Counted from the stretch's first letter, positions 18,038-27,677 are shown. The stretch is DNA of 64,000 nucleotides from JANQGG01 sp964642175 (GCA_964642175.1 CAZXOK010000010.1:1-64000); one strand, 5' to 3'. Numbers and translations are program-made. Notes: generated by a model not told the origin, from the letters alone.

Positions 18038-21000
18038 ATGCCACTGACCAAAGGACCGGAAACAGCAAAGGCCACACATACAGAGCCACATGAAATCCCG
18101 TTTAATTATACATCTGCAACTGATCGAAAGGCGCTTCGTTTTCTTCTCGGCGATGAGATTTTTGCCCTTTTAGAAAACCTGCGCGATAAACGCGTAACCG
18201 GTCGTTCTGCCAGATTACTGATGGGAATCATCGGTGAAATTCTGATTCACCGCCGCAATCCCTATTTATATGAAGAACTTGTTGAGTCTTCGGCACGTAG
18301 AAATCGCTTGTTCGACCATGCCGAAAAAGACCTTTACACAGTTCAGCAAACCGGTGATGGTGATGTAAGGGTGAAAAAAGTTATCGATACCCTTCAGAAA
18401 AAGCTCAATGAGTTAAAAGAAAATGTTGAAAAAACAGGTGAGTTCAGAAAAAAACTATCCAAAGAGCTTGGTGCTGTTGTAGGAGCCAAAAATGTCCTTT
18501 TCGATCCGTTTGCAATTTCCGCCCATGCCACCGATGCTACCGACTGGCGACTGTTTTTACCGGTTGCCGTGGTTACACCGGATCAAGAGAACCAGGTGGC
18601 AGCGTTGATAAAAGCTATTGGTAAGTTAGGATTGAATGTTATTCCCAGAGGAGCCGGAACCGGTTTAACCGGCGGTGCCGTACCTTTACGGCCCAATTGT
18701 GTGATCATCAACATGGAAAAAATGAATCGCATCAAAGGGCTGGCTGAGCGGGAGTTTTTATTGGACAATGGCCAAAAAGTAAACGGAAAAGTACTGGAAC
18801 TGGAAACGGGTGTAATCACCGAAAATGCTATGCAGGTGGCCGAAGAGCATGGATTGGTTTTTGCCACAGATCCAACCAGTGAGTGGTCTTGTACGGTTGG
18901 TGGTAACATTGCAGAAAATGCAGGCGGAAAAAAAGCCGTGCGTTGGGGCACGTGCATCGATAATGTCCTGGAGTGGAACATAGCCATGCCTTCCGGGAAA
19001 ACCTGGAGCGTTAAACGCACCGACCATAAATTGCGCAAGATACTTCATGAAGATGAGGTTACTTACGAGGTTTTTGATGAGCAGGGCAAATCCCTTAAAG
19101 TAGTAAAGCTGCGCGGGGTGGATGTACGCAAAAAAGGACTTTGGAAAGATATTACCAATAAAGCATTGGGTGGTGTGCCCGGGTTGCAGAAAGAAGGTAC
19201 TGATGGGGTAATTACTTCGGCTGTGTTTGTGCTGTACCCGAAGTATAAAGTCACCAAAACCCTGTGTCTGGAATTTTTTGGACCTGATATGGATGAAGCC
19301 AGCCAGGTGATCGTGGAGATTTCCAGACGCTTCCCCTTGCCTAAAGCCGATGAAGAAGCCTTGCTGGCCCTGGAGCATTTTGATGATGAATACATTCGCG
19401 CCATCGATTACAATGTAAAAGCCCTGCGGCCCGAAACCCCGAAAGCTGTGCTTTTAATAGATATTGCCGGTAACAGCGAAGCCGATGTTGAAAAGGGCAT
19501 TAACCGGGCCAAAGAGATCCTTGAATCCCATCCCAACACCCTGATGTTTGTGGCCAGGGATGAAGCCGAAGCCAAACGCTTCTGGCAGGATCGTAAACGC
19601 CTGAGTGCCATTGCCCGGCGAACCAATGCCTTTAAACTCAACGAAGATGTGGTGATTCCATTGCATGCCCTGGGAGAGTTTGCTGAGTTTATTGATGAGC
19701 TGAACGTGCAGCAGGAGCGTTACTCACAAACCCATTTTCTGGATCGGGTTCTGGCTAATTTAAACGCTGCCGAAGTAAAAGAAGATGCTGAGCAATTTAA
19801 ACGAAAGATCAACTCTGCCGTTGAGCTTTGCGCAAAAGCCAGAACCGAGCTGGAACAGGCATCAGACCAAGACCTGAGAAGTCTGAGGATCATTGATGAG
19901 TTTCGCCAGCAACTCTGCGATTTGGTTCATGGCTATCCAAAAATGGTAGAAGTTATTGAATATCTTCATAAGCATATCCGCGACCGCCGCATAGCTATCG
20001 CAACCCACATGCATGCCGGGGATGGCAATGTGCATGTTAATATTCCGGTACTCTCCAACGATCAGGACATGATGGAACGCGCTGATCATGTGGTTGATCT
20101 TGTGATGGAAAAAGTCGTGTCCATGGATGGTGTGGTCTCGGGCGAGCATGGCATCGGGCTCACCAAGTTAAAATATCTTGATAAATCGATTATTAACCAG
20201 CTGACCGAATACAGAAACCAGGTTGACCCAAAAGGTATTGTCAATCCGGGTAAACTCAACGATAGACAGGTCCTGGATCATATCTTCACGCCCTCGTTCA
20301 ACCTTTTGGAACTCGAAGCGCATATTTTAAAACGCGCCCAGATTGAAGAACTCTCCAAAAAGGTTGATTACTGCATTCGCTGCGGCAAATGTAAAATAGA
20401 TTGCTGCGTGTTCTACCCGGCCCGCGGTATGTTTTATCATCCGAGAAATAAAAACCTGGCAATTGGGTCGCTTATTGAAGCCCTGCTTTACGATGCCCAG
20501 CGCGGTCACTCTACCGATTTTAAACTGCTTAAATGGCTGGAAGAAGTGGCCGACCATTGCACCATTTGCCACAAGTGCTTAAAACCCTGCCCGGTGGATA
20601 TCGATACGGGTGAAGTTTCGATTAATGAACGCCAAATCCTGGAAGGTTGGGGCTATAAGCATACCTCGTTCATGACCAAGCAAACGTTGAACTATCTCAA
20701 CAGCCGCTCACCCAATTACAATAATGTCTTCCGGACCATGGTGGTTAAACTGGGGGGCTCGTTGCAGCGCATGGGTAAGAAAATCACCTCCCCGCTTCAG
20801 CCCGAAGACGAAGCGCCGAAATTTTACCCACTGCAAATGCTGCGTTCGGCGGTGCCGCCACCCACAGAAGAAACCTTGCGCGATGTTCTGCCAAACTGCG
20901 AGCCCGACCAGGTGCTGGTTTTTGACCCGGAACAGGAAGCCAAAGGTACAGTCTTTTATTTCCCGGGATGTGGGTCGGAGCGGCTCAATGCCAATATCTC

Positions 21001-21694
21001 CATGGCAGCACTTCATAGTTTAACCAGTCAGAATATCAGGGTGATCTTGCCACCGCCGTTTTTGTGTTGCGGATTCCCGGCGCATGTTAATGCCAAGGAC
21101 GATCAGTACAATAAAATACTGCTGCGAAACACCGTGATGTTCAGCCAGATACGCGAGATGTTTTCATACCTCGAGTTCGATGCTTGTGTCATTTCCTGTG
21201 GTACCTGCATGGAAGGCCTGGACAAAATGCAGGCCGCTGACTTGTTTGGCGGCCAGGTGATGGATGTTGCAGAGTATTTACAACAAAAAGGTTTGGCGCT
21301 CAACAGCAATAATTCCTACATGTACCATGCACCTTGCCACGATTCGCTTAACGGTAAAGCGAAAAAAGTGTTAAAATCCATTGGCGGCTTTGATGATGTG
21401 GTGTCTGTGCCAAATTGTTGCTCCGAGGCCGGAACACTGGCTCTTTCGCGACCGGATATCACCGATTCCATGCTCCAGCGCAAACGCGTGTCCATAAAAG
21501 AGGCTACCAAGGAAAATAATGCCAAAGTTATTTTAACCAATTGCCCGTCTTGTGTTCAGGGACTTGGCCGCAATCTCGATATGGGCATAGAGCCCAGGCA
21601 TATTATGGTAGATCTGGCTGAAAAGATTTCCGGTAAGGACTGGCAACACCAGTTTATTGAAAAAGCCCGTTCAGCCAAGGCAGTCAGTTTCTAA
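18038..21694 (+). CDS. Fused FAD-linked oxidase / iron-sulfur oxidoreductase (GlcD-GlcF type, DUF3683)
   Basis: A 1218-residue fusion. Residues 20-145 are a DUF3683-type N-terminal region. A PCMH FAD-binding domain follows (about 160-400; RGAGTGLTGGAVP, then AENAGGKKAVRWG), then the FAD-oxidase C-terminal domain with THMHAGDGNVHVNIP and SGEHGIGLTK. Two iron-sulfur clusters follow: CIRCGKCKIDCCVFYP and CTICHKCLKPCPVD (about 784-865). Two CCG domains close it: PGCGSERLN with FLCCGFP, and APCHDS with CCSEAGTLALSRP. In other bacteria these parts are separate GlcD and GlcF/LldE-like subunits that oxidise 2-hydroxyacids such as D-lactate or glycolate and feed electrons to quinone. The substrate here is not determinable. 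It is a lone gene with its own terminator. Confidence 0.9.
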   Translation: MPLTKGPETAKATHTEPHEIPFNYTSATDRKALRFLLGDEIFALLENLRDKRVTGRSARLLMGIIGEILIHRRNPYLYEELVESSARRNRLFDHAEKDLYTVQQTGDGDVRVKKVIDTLQKKLNELKENVEKTGEFRKKLSKELGAVVGAKNVLFDPFAISAHATDATDWRLFLPVAVVTPDQENQVAALIKAIGKLGLNVIPRGAGTGLTGGAVPLRPNCVIINMEKMNRIKGLAEREFLLDNGQKVNGKVLELETGVITENAMQVAEEHGLVFATDPTSEWSCTVGGNIAENAGGKKAVRWGTCIDNVLEWNIAMPSGKTWSVKRTDHKLRKILHEDEVTYEVFDEQGKSLKVVKLRGVDVRKKGLWKDITNKALGGVPGLQKEGTDGVITSAVFVLYPKYKVTKTLCLEFFGPDMDEASQVIVEISRRFPLPKADEEALLALEHFDDEYIRAIDYNVKALRPETPKAVLLIDIAGNSEADVEKGINRAKEILESHPNTLMFVARDEAEAKRFWQDRKRLSAIARRTNAFKLNEDVVIPLHALGEFAEFIDELNVQQERYSQTHFLDRVLANLNAAEVKEDAEQFKRKINSAVELCAKARTELEQASDQDLRSLRIIDEFRQQLCDLVHGYPKMVEVIEYLHKHIRDRRIAIATHMHAGDGNVHVNIPVLSNDQDMMERADHVVDLVMEKVVSMDGVVSGEHGIGLTKLKYLDKSIINQLTEYRNQVDPKGIVNPGKLNDRQVLDHIFTPSFNLLELEAHILKRAQIEELSKKVDYCIRCGKCKIDCCVFYPARGMFYHPRNKNLAIGSLIEALLYDAQRGHSTDFKLLKWLEEVADHCTICHKCLKPCPVDIDTGEVSINERQILEGWGYKHTSFMTKQTLNYLNSRSPNYNNVFRTMVVKLGGSLQRMGKKITSPLQPEDEAPKFYPLQMLRSAVPPPTEETLRDVLPNCEPDQVLVFDPEQEAKGTVFYFPGCGSERLNANISMAALHSLTSQNIRVILPPPFLCCGFPAHVNAKDDQYNKILLRNTVMFSQIREMFSYLEFDACVISCGTCMEGLDKMQAADLFGGQVMDVAEYLQQKGLALNSNNSYMYHAPCHDSLNGKAKKVLKSIGGFDDVVSVPNCCSEAGTLALSRPDITDSMLQRKRVSIKEATKENNAKVILTNCPSCVQGLGRNLDMGIEPRHIMVDLAEKISGKDWQHQFIEKARSAKAVSF

Positions 21695-21720
21695 TATTAC
21701 AGGGACATTGCAACCAACTA

Positions 21721-21748
21721 AAAAAGGCAGCCATTGGCTGCCTTTGTG
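21721..21748 (+). terminator. Rho-independent terminator
   Basis: A perfect 10-bp stem AAAGGCAGCC / GGCTGCCTTT with a three-base ATT loop (21723-21745), 29 bp after the dehydrogenase stop. The A and T flanks let it work in both directions, serving also the convergent FG-GAP gene. Confidence 0.8.
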
Positions 21749-21798
21749 ATTTTAGGGAATATTTCATGAATTACCCCTACACTGATGATCATTTAACC

Positions 21799-24162
21799 TT
21801 ATTTCATTAGCATCATTTTCATGGTTTTACTAAACCTATCAGTAAAAAGTTGATAAAAATATGCACCACTGGAAAGGTTCTTGGCATTTAAAGTATAAGT
21901 GTTTTCTCCGACTTTTGCCTCAATTTGCTTTTCAAACACACTGCGTCCCAGCATGTCATAAACTTTCAAAGTTGCCTGACCGGCCTTTTTCATGGTGAAT
22001 GATATAGTAGTGCCAGGATTAAAAGGATTTGGGTAATTTTGCCTTAAGGCATAATCAAAGACATTACCGGTGTTGTCAATTACTTCCTCTGCGGTAATAA
22101 CCACTGTAAGTGGGTAGCTATGGCGTACGCCACTATAATCGACACTTATCAGTTGATAGGTATAAGTTTCATTTAATGTGACATCTTTATCGGTATAACC
22201 ATAAATGTGAGACTGTCCGGTAGTTCCTTGTCCTTTCAAGTTCACTGTGTTTTCGAAACTTGCTATTTCATTTTGATCACGAAGAAGAATAAAGCCAGCA
22301 TTGTCAGTTTCAGATTGGGTGGTCCACTTCAGTTTGATACCACTAGTTACAGAAGCGCCTGAGAAATAAGTAAGTTCAACCGGCAGTGGATTATCTCCAC
22401 CATTACTAGCAATTACAAAGTCACTAAAAATGGTCAAACCCAAAACTCTCAGAGAATCTGGACAAGGATTTGTGTCCATACTTGCACCGGGAATACTGGT
22501 TACATCTACCCAGGATGAGCTACTGTTATCGCGCTTTAGAACCTTTAGGTTGCTGCAATCTCCAATACCAGGTATTTTGGAGAGATCAAATGTTATATCA
22601 TAAGTACCATCAACAGTCCCTGAATCAACATTGGCCGACCAATAGTGTGGGGCAATATTAGTAACGCCAGTTGGCAGACTTCCAACTATGTTCGGCTTTT
22701 CTTCAAATCCATGAACAGCTAACTGTATTTCTGCTGAATTGCCTGTTGAGAATTGAACGGCAACCCCGGCACTATCAAAGGGTTGAGCTAAGGTATTTCC
22801 TCCGGGAATTCTTTTTGCATAGCGAAAGAAATATGCCGATCCGGCATATGAGATGGTATTATTACCGGATTCATCATGATCTTCGTAGGGGGCGCCAACA
22901 ATTGCCAGTTCATTTGAGAGTGCAACATCGTAACCGAACCGGTCATCTTCTTCACGATCTGCAGAAACAATTTTTTCTCTCTGTTTCCATTGAGAACCAT
23001 TAAAATAAAAAAGATAAGCTGCTCCTGCATTTGAAGCGTAATTTAAGCCCTCAATATCATAGTCGTTAAACTCGGCGCCAATAATTGCCCGATTTCCGGA
23101 AATATCTACCGACATCCCAAAAATATCACTGGAATGACGGTCTGAAGCAACAATTTTTTGTTGCTCTATCCAATTTGAGCCATTATAGTTATAAATATAA
23201 GCCGAACCGGAATTTGAGATTGTATTGTTTCCAAGGGCATCTTCATCTTCCTGATAGGCGCCAACTATTGCTCTATCGCCATCTATGCTAACCGAATAAC
23301 CAAATAAATCAGCAGCCCCACGGTCTGAGGCCACCAATTTATCTTTTTCACTCCATGAACTGCCATTAATGTTAAACATGTAAGCGGCCCCAGATCTATC
23401 TAAGAAATTATTTCCGGTTGCATCATGGTCTTCCTGATTAGCGCCAATAATGGCATGTTCCCCTGAAAGATCTACCGAGATCCCAAAATGATCTTCACTC
23501 TCACGATCAGAGGCTACAATTTTTTGTTGTTCTGTCCAGTTTGAACCATCATAGGTGAAGATATAGGCTGAACCGGCATCTGTTAATGGATTACTGCCAT
23601 TTTCATCTTCATCTTCTAAATAAGCTCCTACAATAACTTTACTGCTATCAATGGCGACAGCATACCCAAAATAATCTTCACTTTCGCGATCAGAGGCTAC
23701 AATTTTTTGTTGTTCTGTCCAGTTTGATCCATCATAGGTAAATATATAGGCTGAACCTGCATCAGTTAGTGGATCACTGCCATTTTCATCATGATCTTCA
23801 TAATAAGACCCAACAATTAAAATATCACCTGAAATATCTACAGACCACCCAAACCAATCATTTGCTTCTCGATCGGAAGCAACAATTTTCTGTTCCTCGG
23901 TCCATGTAGTCCCATCATAGGTAAAGATATAAGCTGAGCCAGCATTAGTCAGAGGATTTAGCCCGTTTTCATCTTGGTCATCAAGTCCTACTCCCACCAC
24001 AGCACGGTTGCCATCGATGGCTACGGTGTAGCCGAAACAGTCAAAACCACTTCGATCGGAGGCAACACCTTTAATAAATTCATTCCAGGATTGACCATTA
24101 CAAAAGTTAGGAAAACAAAATCCAATAAAGATCAGGCTAAAAATGAATAATTGTTTTGTCAT
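21799..24162 (-). CDS. Secreted FG-GAP-like repeat protein with T9SS sorting domain
   Basis: A secreted protein of 787 residues from the ATG at 24162. The frame extends to 24210, but MTKQLFIFSLIFIGF gives a normal signal peptide, so I prefer the shorter start. Seven consecutive 61-residue repeats (DNA about 22786-24066) each read roughly VASDRxxxDxFGxSVxIxG, IVGAxxEDxDxxGxN, AGSAYIFxYDGSxW, EQQKI, like FG-GAP beta-propeller blades with Asp-rich cation loops. A beta-sandwich and a fibronectin-like segment (LPVELTYF, LKWTTQSETDNAGF) follow. The C-terminal type A sorting domain has NYPNPFNPGTTISF and GxxVYDMLGR-like strands. It is probably exported by T9SS and anchored or released at the surface. 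Confidence 0.88.
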   Translation of the reverse strand: MTKQLFIFSLIFIGFCFPNFCNGQSWNEFIKGVASDRSGFDCFGYTVAIDGNRAVVGVGLDDQDENGLNPLTNAGSAYIFTYDGTTWTEEQKIVASDREANDWFGWSVDISGDILIVGSYYEDHDENGSDPLTDAGSAYIFTYDGSNWTEQQKIVASDRESEDYFGYAVAIDSSKVIVGAYLEDEDENGSNPLTDAGSAYIFTYDGSNWTEQQKIVASDRESEDHFGISVDLSGEHAIIGANQEDHDATGNNFLDRSGAAYMFNINGSSWSEKDKLVASDRGAADLFGYSVSIDGDRAIVGAYQEDEDALGNNTISNSGSAYIYNYNGSNWIEQQKIVASDRHSSDIFGMSVDISGNRAIIGAEFNDYDIEGLNYASNAGAAYLFYFNGSQWKQREKIVSADREEDDRFGYDVALSNELAIVGAPYEDHDESGNNTISYAGSAYFFRYAKRIPGGNTLAQPFDSAGVAVQFSTGNSAEIQLAVHGFEEKPNIVGSLPTGVTNIAPHYWSANVDSGTVDGTYDITFDLSKIPGIGDCSNLKVLKRDNSSSSWVDVTSIPGASMDTNPCPDSLRVLGLTIFSDFVIASNGGDNPLPVELTYFSGASVTSGIKLKWTTQSETDNAGFILLRDQNEIASFENTVNLKGQGTTGQSHIYGYTDKDVTLNETYTYQLISVDYSGVRHSYPLTVVITAEEVIDNTGNVFDYALRQNYPNPFNPGTTISFTMKKAGQATLKVYDMLGRSVFEKQIEAKVGENTYTLNAKNLSSGAYFYQLFTDRFSKTMKMMLMK
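22786..24066 (-). repeat. Seven in-frame 183-bp tandem repeats
   Basis: Each unit codes for 61 residues with an invariant length across all seven copies. Repeats two and three share long near-identical runs (such as GSNWTEQQKIVASDRES), which suggests recent duplication or gene conversion. The number suits a seven-bladed beta-propeller. Confidence 0.85.
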
Positions 24163-24210
24163 TGTTCTTAAGTAGTTAGAGGTTTCAAGAACAGCTTCCT
24201 TTTTACACAC

Positions 24211-24550
24211 AGATTTAAGTCGAGGTTATCAATAGAAATACAAGACTATAAGGTTTGATTGGATGATCTGAAATGCATGGAATAAAAAACACCATTTCGT
24301 CTAAATATAAGAGGGAAGGGGGTAAGTTGAATTCAAAATCATGAATACTTAAAACCGATTTAGCTATAAATGATTATAAATCCTTACTATAGTGAAAAAT
24401 AAATTATTGAATTTAAAAAACCGGAAAATTTCTAATCTATTAATAACAAGAAATGAGAAGTATAAGCAGGTCTCAATTTAGTTAGATCAAATGAGGCTAA
24501 TAGAGGAAAAATCCTATGCAGCTAGTCCCTGCTTTTTGATAAAATCTATG
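24211..24550. other. AT-rich intergenic region, nothing recognised
   Basis: About 340 bp between the FG-GAP gene and tRNA-Lys. It is AT-rich with no convincing open frame or hairpin terminator. It should hold the promoter of the FG-GAP gene on the minus strand. Confidence 0.5.
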
Positions 24551-24623
24551 TGCGTCCGGAAGGACTCGAACCTTCAACCCACTGATTAAGAGTCAGTTGC
24601 TCTACCAATTGAGCCACGGACGC
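24551..24623 (-). tRNA. tRNA-Lys (CTT)
   Basis: A 73-base cloverleaf. The acceptor stem GCGTCCG/CGGACGC is perfect, the D arm is GCTC/GAGC, the anticodon stem ACTGA/TCAGT holds loop CTCTTAA (anticodon CTT), and the T arm GAAGG/CCTTC holds TTCGAGT. The CCA end is not encoded. Confidence 0.97.
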
Positions 24624-24630
24624 TGAAAAC

Positions 24631-24987
24631 TTAATTTGTATCCGGTGCTGCCGGCATATCGTCCAGCTTCAGATCGCCAGGCAAAGGAACCGAAGGAGAG
24701 ATCGGGACCTGTTGGATATTTTTTTGAATCACACTTTCTTTTACTTCGTTATCTCCGGCTGTGGGCATGGTTATTTCAGCCAGGACACACAACAGCATAA
24801 ACACAGTAGCTAGAATGCCGGTTGTTTTACTTAGAAAATCGGCGGTTTGCCTAACGCCCATGCTTTGTACCGAACCCAGAGAGCCAAAACCACCGGCAAG
24901 TCCGGAGCCTTTGCTGCTTTGAAGAAGAACCGTAAAAATGATTAATATGGCAACGATAATAATTAATACAATAATAAAGGTATGCAT
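24631..24987 (-). CDS. secG: Preprotein translocase subunit SecG
   Basis: A 118-residue SecG with two transmembrane helices (about 2-22 and 54-75) around the conserved loop SSKGSGLAGGFGSLGSVQSMGVRQTADFLSK. It is the auxiliary subunit of SecYEG in the inner membrane. The acidic, proline-rich tail (about 85-118) is longer than in E. coli SecG but common in Bacteroidota. It lies just upstream of tRNA-Lys on the same strand. Confidence 0.93.
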   Translation of the reverse strand: MHTFIIVLIIIVAILIIFTVLLQSSKGSGLAGGFGSLGSVQSMGVRQTADFLSKTTGILATVFMLLCVLAEITMPTAGDNEVKESVIQKNIQQVPISPSVPLPGDLKLDDMPAAPDTN

Positions 24988-25065
24988 CTGAACAAATAAA
25001 ATTTTTTAGTTTTAAGCCTTAAATTTACACAATTTCGCTATTATTTCAATATTAGTTCTCTGGGT

Positions 25066-25296
25066 ATGGAAGAAATTTCAAAAATGTTGATGGTGCTTGG
25101 GGCCGTATTGTTTTTAGCTGGCGGCTTGTTGTGGTTGGTTAAATCGGGTCACTTGCCATTTTTATCCTGGATAGGACATCTTCCGCTCGACTTTAAAATT
25201 GAAAAACCTAATTTTACCTTTTATTTCCCGCTTGGAACAAGCATTTTAATATCCGTGATCCTCACAATACTTTTATATTTTTTCAGAAAGGGATAA
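25066..25296 (+). CDS. DUF2905 family membrane protein
   Basis: A 76-residue protein with two hydrophobic helices (about 7-26 and 54-72). The loop between them, HLPFLSWIGHLPLDFKIEKPNFTFYFPLGTS in outline, is the DUF2905 signature (GxLPGDIxxxRxNxxxYFPxxTS in other members). The function is unknown. It is followed 9 bp later by hisB. Confidence 0.85.
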   Translation: MEEISKMLMVLGAVLFLAGGLLWLVKSGHLPFLSWIGHLPLDFKIEKPNFTFYFPLGTSILISVILTILLYFFRKG

Positions 25297-25305
25297 CACA
25301 GACTC

Positions 25306-25911
25306 ATGGCTTCAACAACCAATCCTGTCTCACCTCGCAAAGCGACGGTAAAACGCACCACCAAAGAAACTGATATTTCTGTTGAAGTAAATTTGGATGG
25401 AGTAGGCCGTTCGGACATTTCAACCGGTATTGGCTTTTTTGATCACATGCTGACCAGTTTAAGCAAGCACTCCGGAATTGATATGGCCATTTCCTGTAAG
25501 GGTGATCTGCCCATCGACGATCACCATTCGGTTGAAGATGTCGCCATTACCCTTGGCCAGGCTATTGTAAAGGCATTGGGCAATAAACAGGGCATTGAGC
25601 GTTATGGGTGGGCGTTGATCCCCATGGATGAAACCCTGGCTCGCTCAGCGATTGATTTAAGTGGCAGAAGTGTGCTGGTATTTAAGGCCACATTTAGCCG
25701 ACCGGAAATCAATGGTTTTTCCACGGAAATGGTGGAGCACTTTTTCTATTCGCTCGCCGAGAACCTAAAGGCCAACATTCACCTGGAGATCTGCTATGGC
25801 CGCAATACGCACCACAAGGTCGAAGGGCTCTTTAAAGCCCTGGCCGTGGCGCTGCGGCAGGCGGTTAAAATCACCTCGGATCATATGCCTTCCACCAAAG
25901 GTTTGCTATAG
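25306..25911 (+). CDS. hisB: Imidazoleglycerol-phosphate dehydratase
   Basis: A 201-residue monofunctional HisB, which dehydrates imidazoleglycerol phosphate in histidine synthesis. The manganese-binding histidine motifs are visible: FFDHML, DDHHSVEDVAI, VEHFFYSLAENL and RNTHHKVEGLFKA. There is no fused histidinol-phosphatase domain. It sits apart from other his genes; none is present in this window. Confidence 0.96.
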   Translation: MASTTNPVSPRKATVKRTTKETDISVEVNLDGVGRSDISTGIGFFDHMLTSLSKHSGIDMAISCKGDLPIDDHHSVEDVAITLGQAIVKALGNKQGIERYGWALIPMDETLARSAIDLSGRSVLVFKATFSRPEINGFSTEMVEHFFYSLAENLKANIHLEICYGRNTHHKVEGLFKALAVALRQAVKITSDHMPSTKGLL

Positions 25912-26042
25912 TGGGGTAGTCTTTTTCATCAAATCAACAAACTTGAAGCCACAAATTGTGACTTCAAGTTGCAAAAAGCATTTTATTAATCACTTACAGA
26001 AGATGTAATTCGTACTGTTGAGTATTCAAAGTTGTTTATAAA

Positions 26043-26078
26043 AAAAAAGCCGCCTCAAACCAATGAGACGGCTTTTTT
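26043..26078. terminator. Bidirectional Rho-independent terminator
   Basis: Stem GCCGcCTCA / TGAGaCGGC (26049-26057 with 26064-26072), one mismatch, six-base loop, A-tract before and T-tract after. It lies between the convergent hisB and rny genes and can serve both. Confidence 0.8.
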
Positions 26079-26102
26079 AATGCTGATATGATTCAATACA
26101 AC

Positions 26103-27677
26103 TTATTTGGCGTAGGCCACACTTCGGCGCTCGCGCACCACAGAAATTTTTATCTGTCCGGGGTATTCGACCGTGCTTTGGATCTTGTCGGCGATGTCGT
26201 GCGCCAGGACTTCGGCTGATGCATCGTTGATCTTGGAGCCTTCCACAATCACCCTGATTTCGCGACCGGCCTGCAAGGCATACGTTTTCAGCACACCCGG
26301 GAAGGTTTTGGCAATTTCCTCCAGGCTCTCCAAGCGTCGGATATAGCCTTCCGGTGTAATGGCCCCGCGAGCTCCCGGCCGTGAGCTTGAAATAACATTG
26401 GCAGCATCAACCAGTTCTGAAATGGCATGCTCTTTAGGGATATCGCCGTTATGGGCGCCGACAGCATTGAGTACAATGCCGTTTTCACGGTACTTTTTCA
26501 GAAACTCCATACCGGCAATGGCATAGGGTTGATCGGGCTGGTCCAGCATCAGCCCAATGTTGTGCAGAAGTCCGGCTCGCTTGGCAAGTTTAACATCAAG
26601 TTTCAGCTCTGCCGCCATCAGGCCGGCAATCATGGCAACTTCCTTGGAGTGCTGCAAGAGGTTTTGGCCGAAGGTTGTCCGGTACTTCATTTTACCGATC
26701 AGGCGGAGGAGATCCGGATGAATATTAGGGATTTCCAGTGAAGTAATGGTGTCTTCCCCGGTACTGATTATGATCTCTTCCAATTCTTTTTCTGCTTCCT
26801 GGAAGGCCTTTTCAATAGCAGCCGGATGAATGATACCATCAACCAGGAGTTTTTGCAGGGTAAGCTTGGCCAGTTCGCGCCGCACCGGGTCAAAGCAGGA
26901 GAGAATAACCACTTCCGGGGTGTCATCTACAATAATATCTACGCCGGTGGCGTTTTCAAATGCTTTAATATTGCGGCCTTCGCGCCCGATAATCCGACCT
27001 TTGAGTTCATCATTCTGAAGATGAACTACCGATATGGCATTTTCGGTAGTCTGATCCACAGATACCCGCTGAATGGATTGCAGTATGATTTTTTCGGCGT
27101 TTTTTTGAGCCGTTTTCTCGGTTTCTTCGTAAATCTCCTTGATCTGCTCAGCCGACTCCTCTTTAGCTTTCGAGATCATATTATCGATAAGCATAGCCTT
27201 GGCCTCTTCGGCATTCAGGCCACTGATGCTGATCAAGCGTTGATTTTGCTCGGCCAGAAGCTGATCCAACTCTTTCCCGCGCTCTTCGATGTATTGCATT
27301 TTTTGAGCGAGCTCTTTGTTCTGATCGTCCAGCATGCGTTCTCGTTTTTGCAACTGGTCGTTTCGTCGGTTGAGTGTTTCTTCTTTGGTGCGTATCTGTT
27401 TTTGGCTTTGTGAAAATTTGTTGTTTTTAATGGAGACTTCCTGGTCGAACTCCCGCTTTTTGCGTTTCCATTCGTCGTTAGCCTCCGAAACTTTCATGTC
27501 CCGGACTTCCTGTGCCTCGCGCTGGGCTTCCTGGATAATCTGAACGGCTCGTTCTTCGGCTTCCAGAATTTTGGTGGTACCAACCCGTTCCAGAAAAATC
27601 CGGCCAAGGAAAAAACCTATCAGAAAAAACAACACACTTGCTGCAATGAGCAAGGTAAAATTAATCATGATGTCCAT
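26103..27677 (-). CDS. rny: Ribonuclease Y
   Basis: A 524-residue membrane-anchored endoribonuclease that starts mRNA decay. An N-terminal helix (about 6-26) is followed by a long coiled coil (about 35-195). The KH domain carries GRIIGREGRNIKAFE (about 229-243), and the HD domain (about 340-435) has QHSKEVAMIAG and LLHNIG, where the usual HD pair reads HN. GGAGG lies 10 bases before the ATG. The HN in place of HD in AGLLHNIG is unusual, because the aspartate is a metal ligand in the family; check it against relatives. The 6S-like RNA lies directly upstream. Confidence 0.95.
   Translation of the reverse strand: MDIMINFTLLIAASVLFFLIGFFLGRIFLERVGTTKILEAEERAVQIIQEAQREAQEVRDMKVSEANDEWKRKKREFDQEVSIKNNKFSQSQKQIRTKEETLNRRNDQLQKRERMLDDQNKELAQKMQYIEERGKELDQLLAEQNQRLISISGLNAEEAKAMLIDNMISKAKEESAEQIKEIYEETEKTAQKNAEKIILQSIQRVSVDQTTENAISVVHLQNDELKGRIIGREGRNIKAFENATGVDIIVDDTPEVVILSCFDPVRRELAKLTLQKLLVDGIIHPAAIEKAFQEAEKELEEIIISTGEDTITSLEIPNIHPDLLRLIGKMKYRTTFGQNLLQHSKEVAMIAGLMAAELKLDVKLAKRAGLLHNIGLMLDQPDQPYAIAGMEFLKKYRENGIVLNAVGAHNGDIPKEHAISELVDAANVISSSRPGARGAITPEGYIRRLESLEEIAKTFPGVLKTYALQAGREIRVIVEGSKINDASAEVLAHDIADKIQSTVEYPGQIKISVVRERRSVAYAK

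Noticed and set aside
22786..24066. Tandem repeats considered as a CRISPR-like array or satellite
   Set aside because: The 183-bp period is a multiple of three, the frame is open throughout, and the repeats vary at synonymous and conservative sites, so they are protein repeats.
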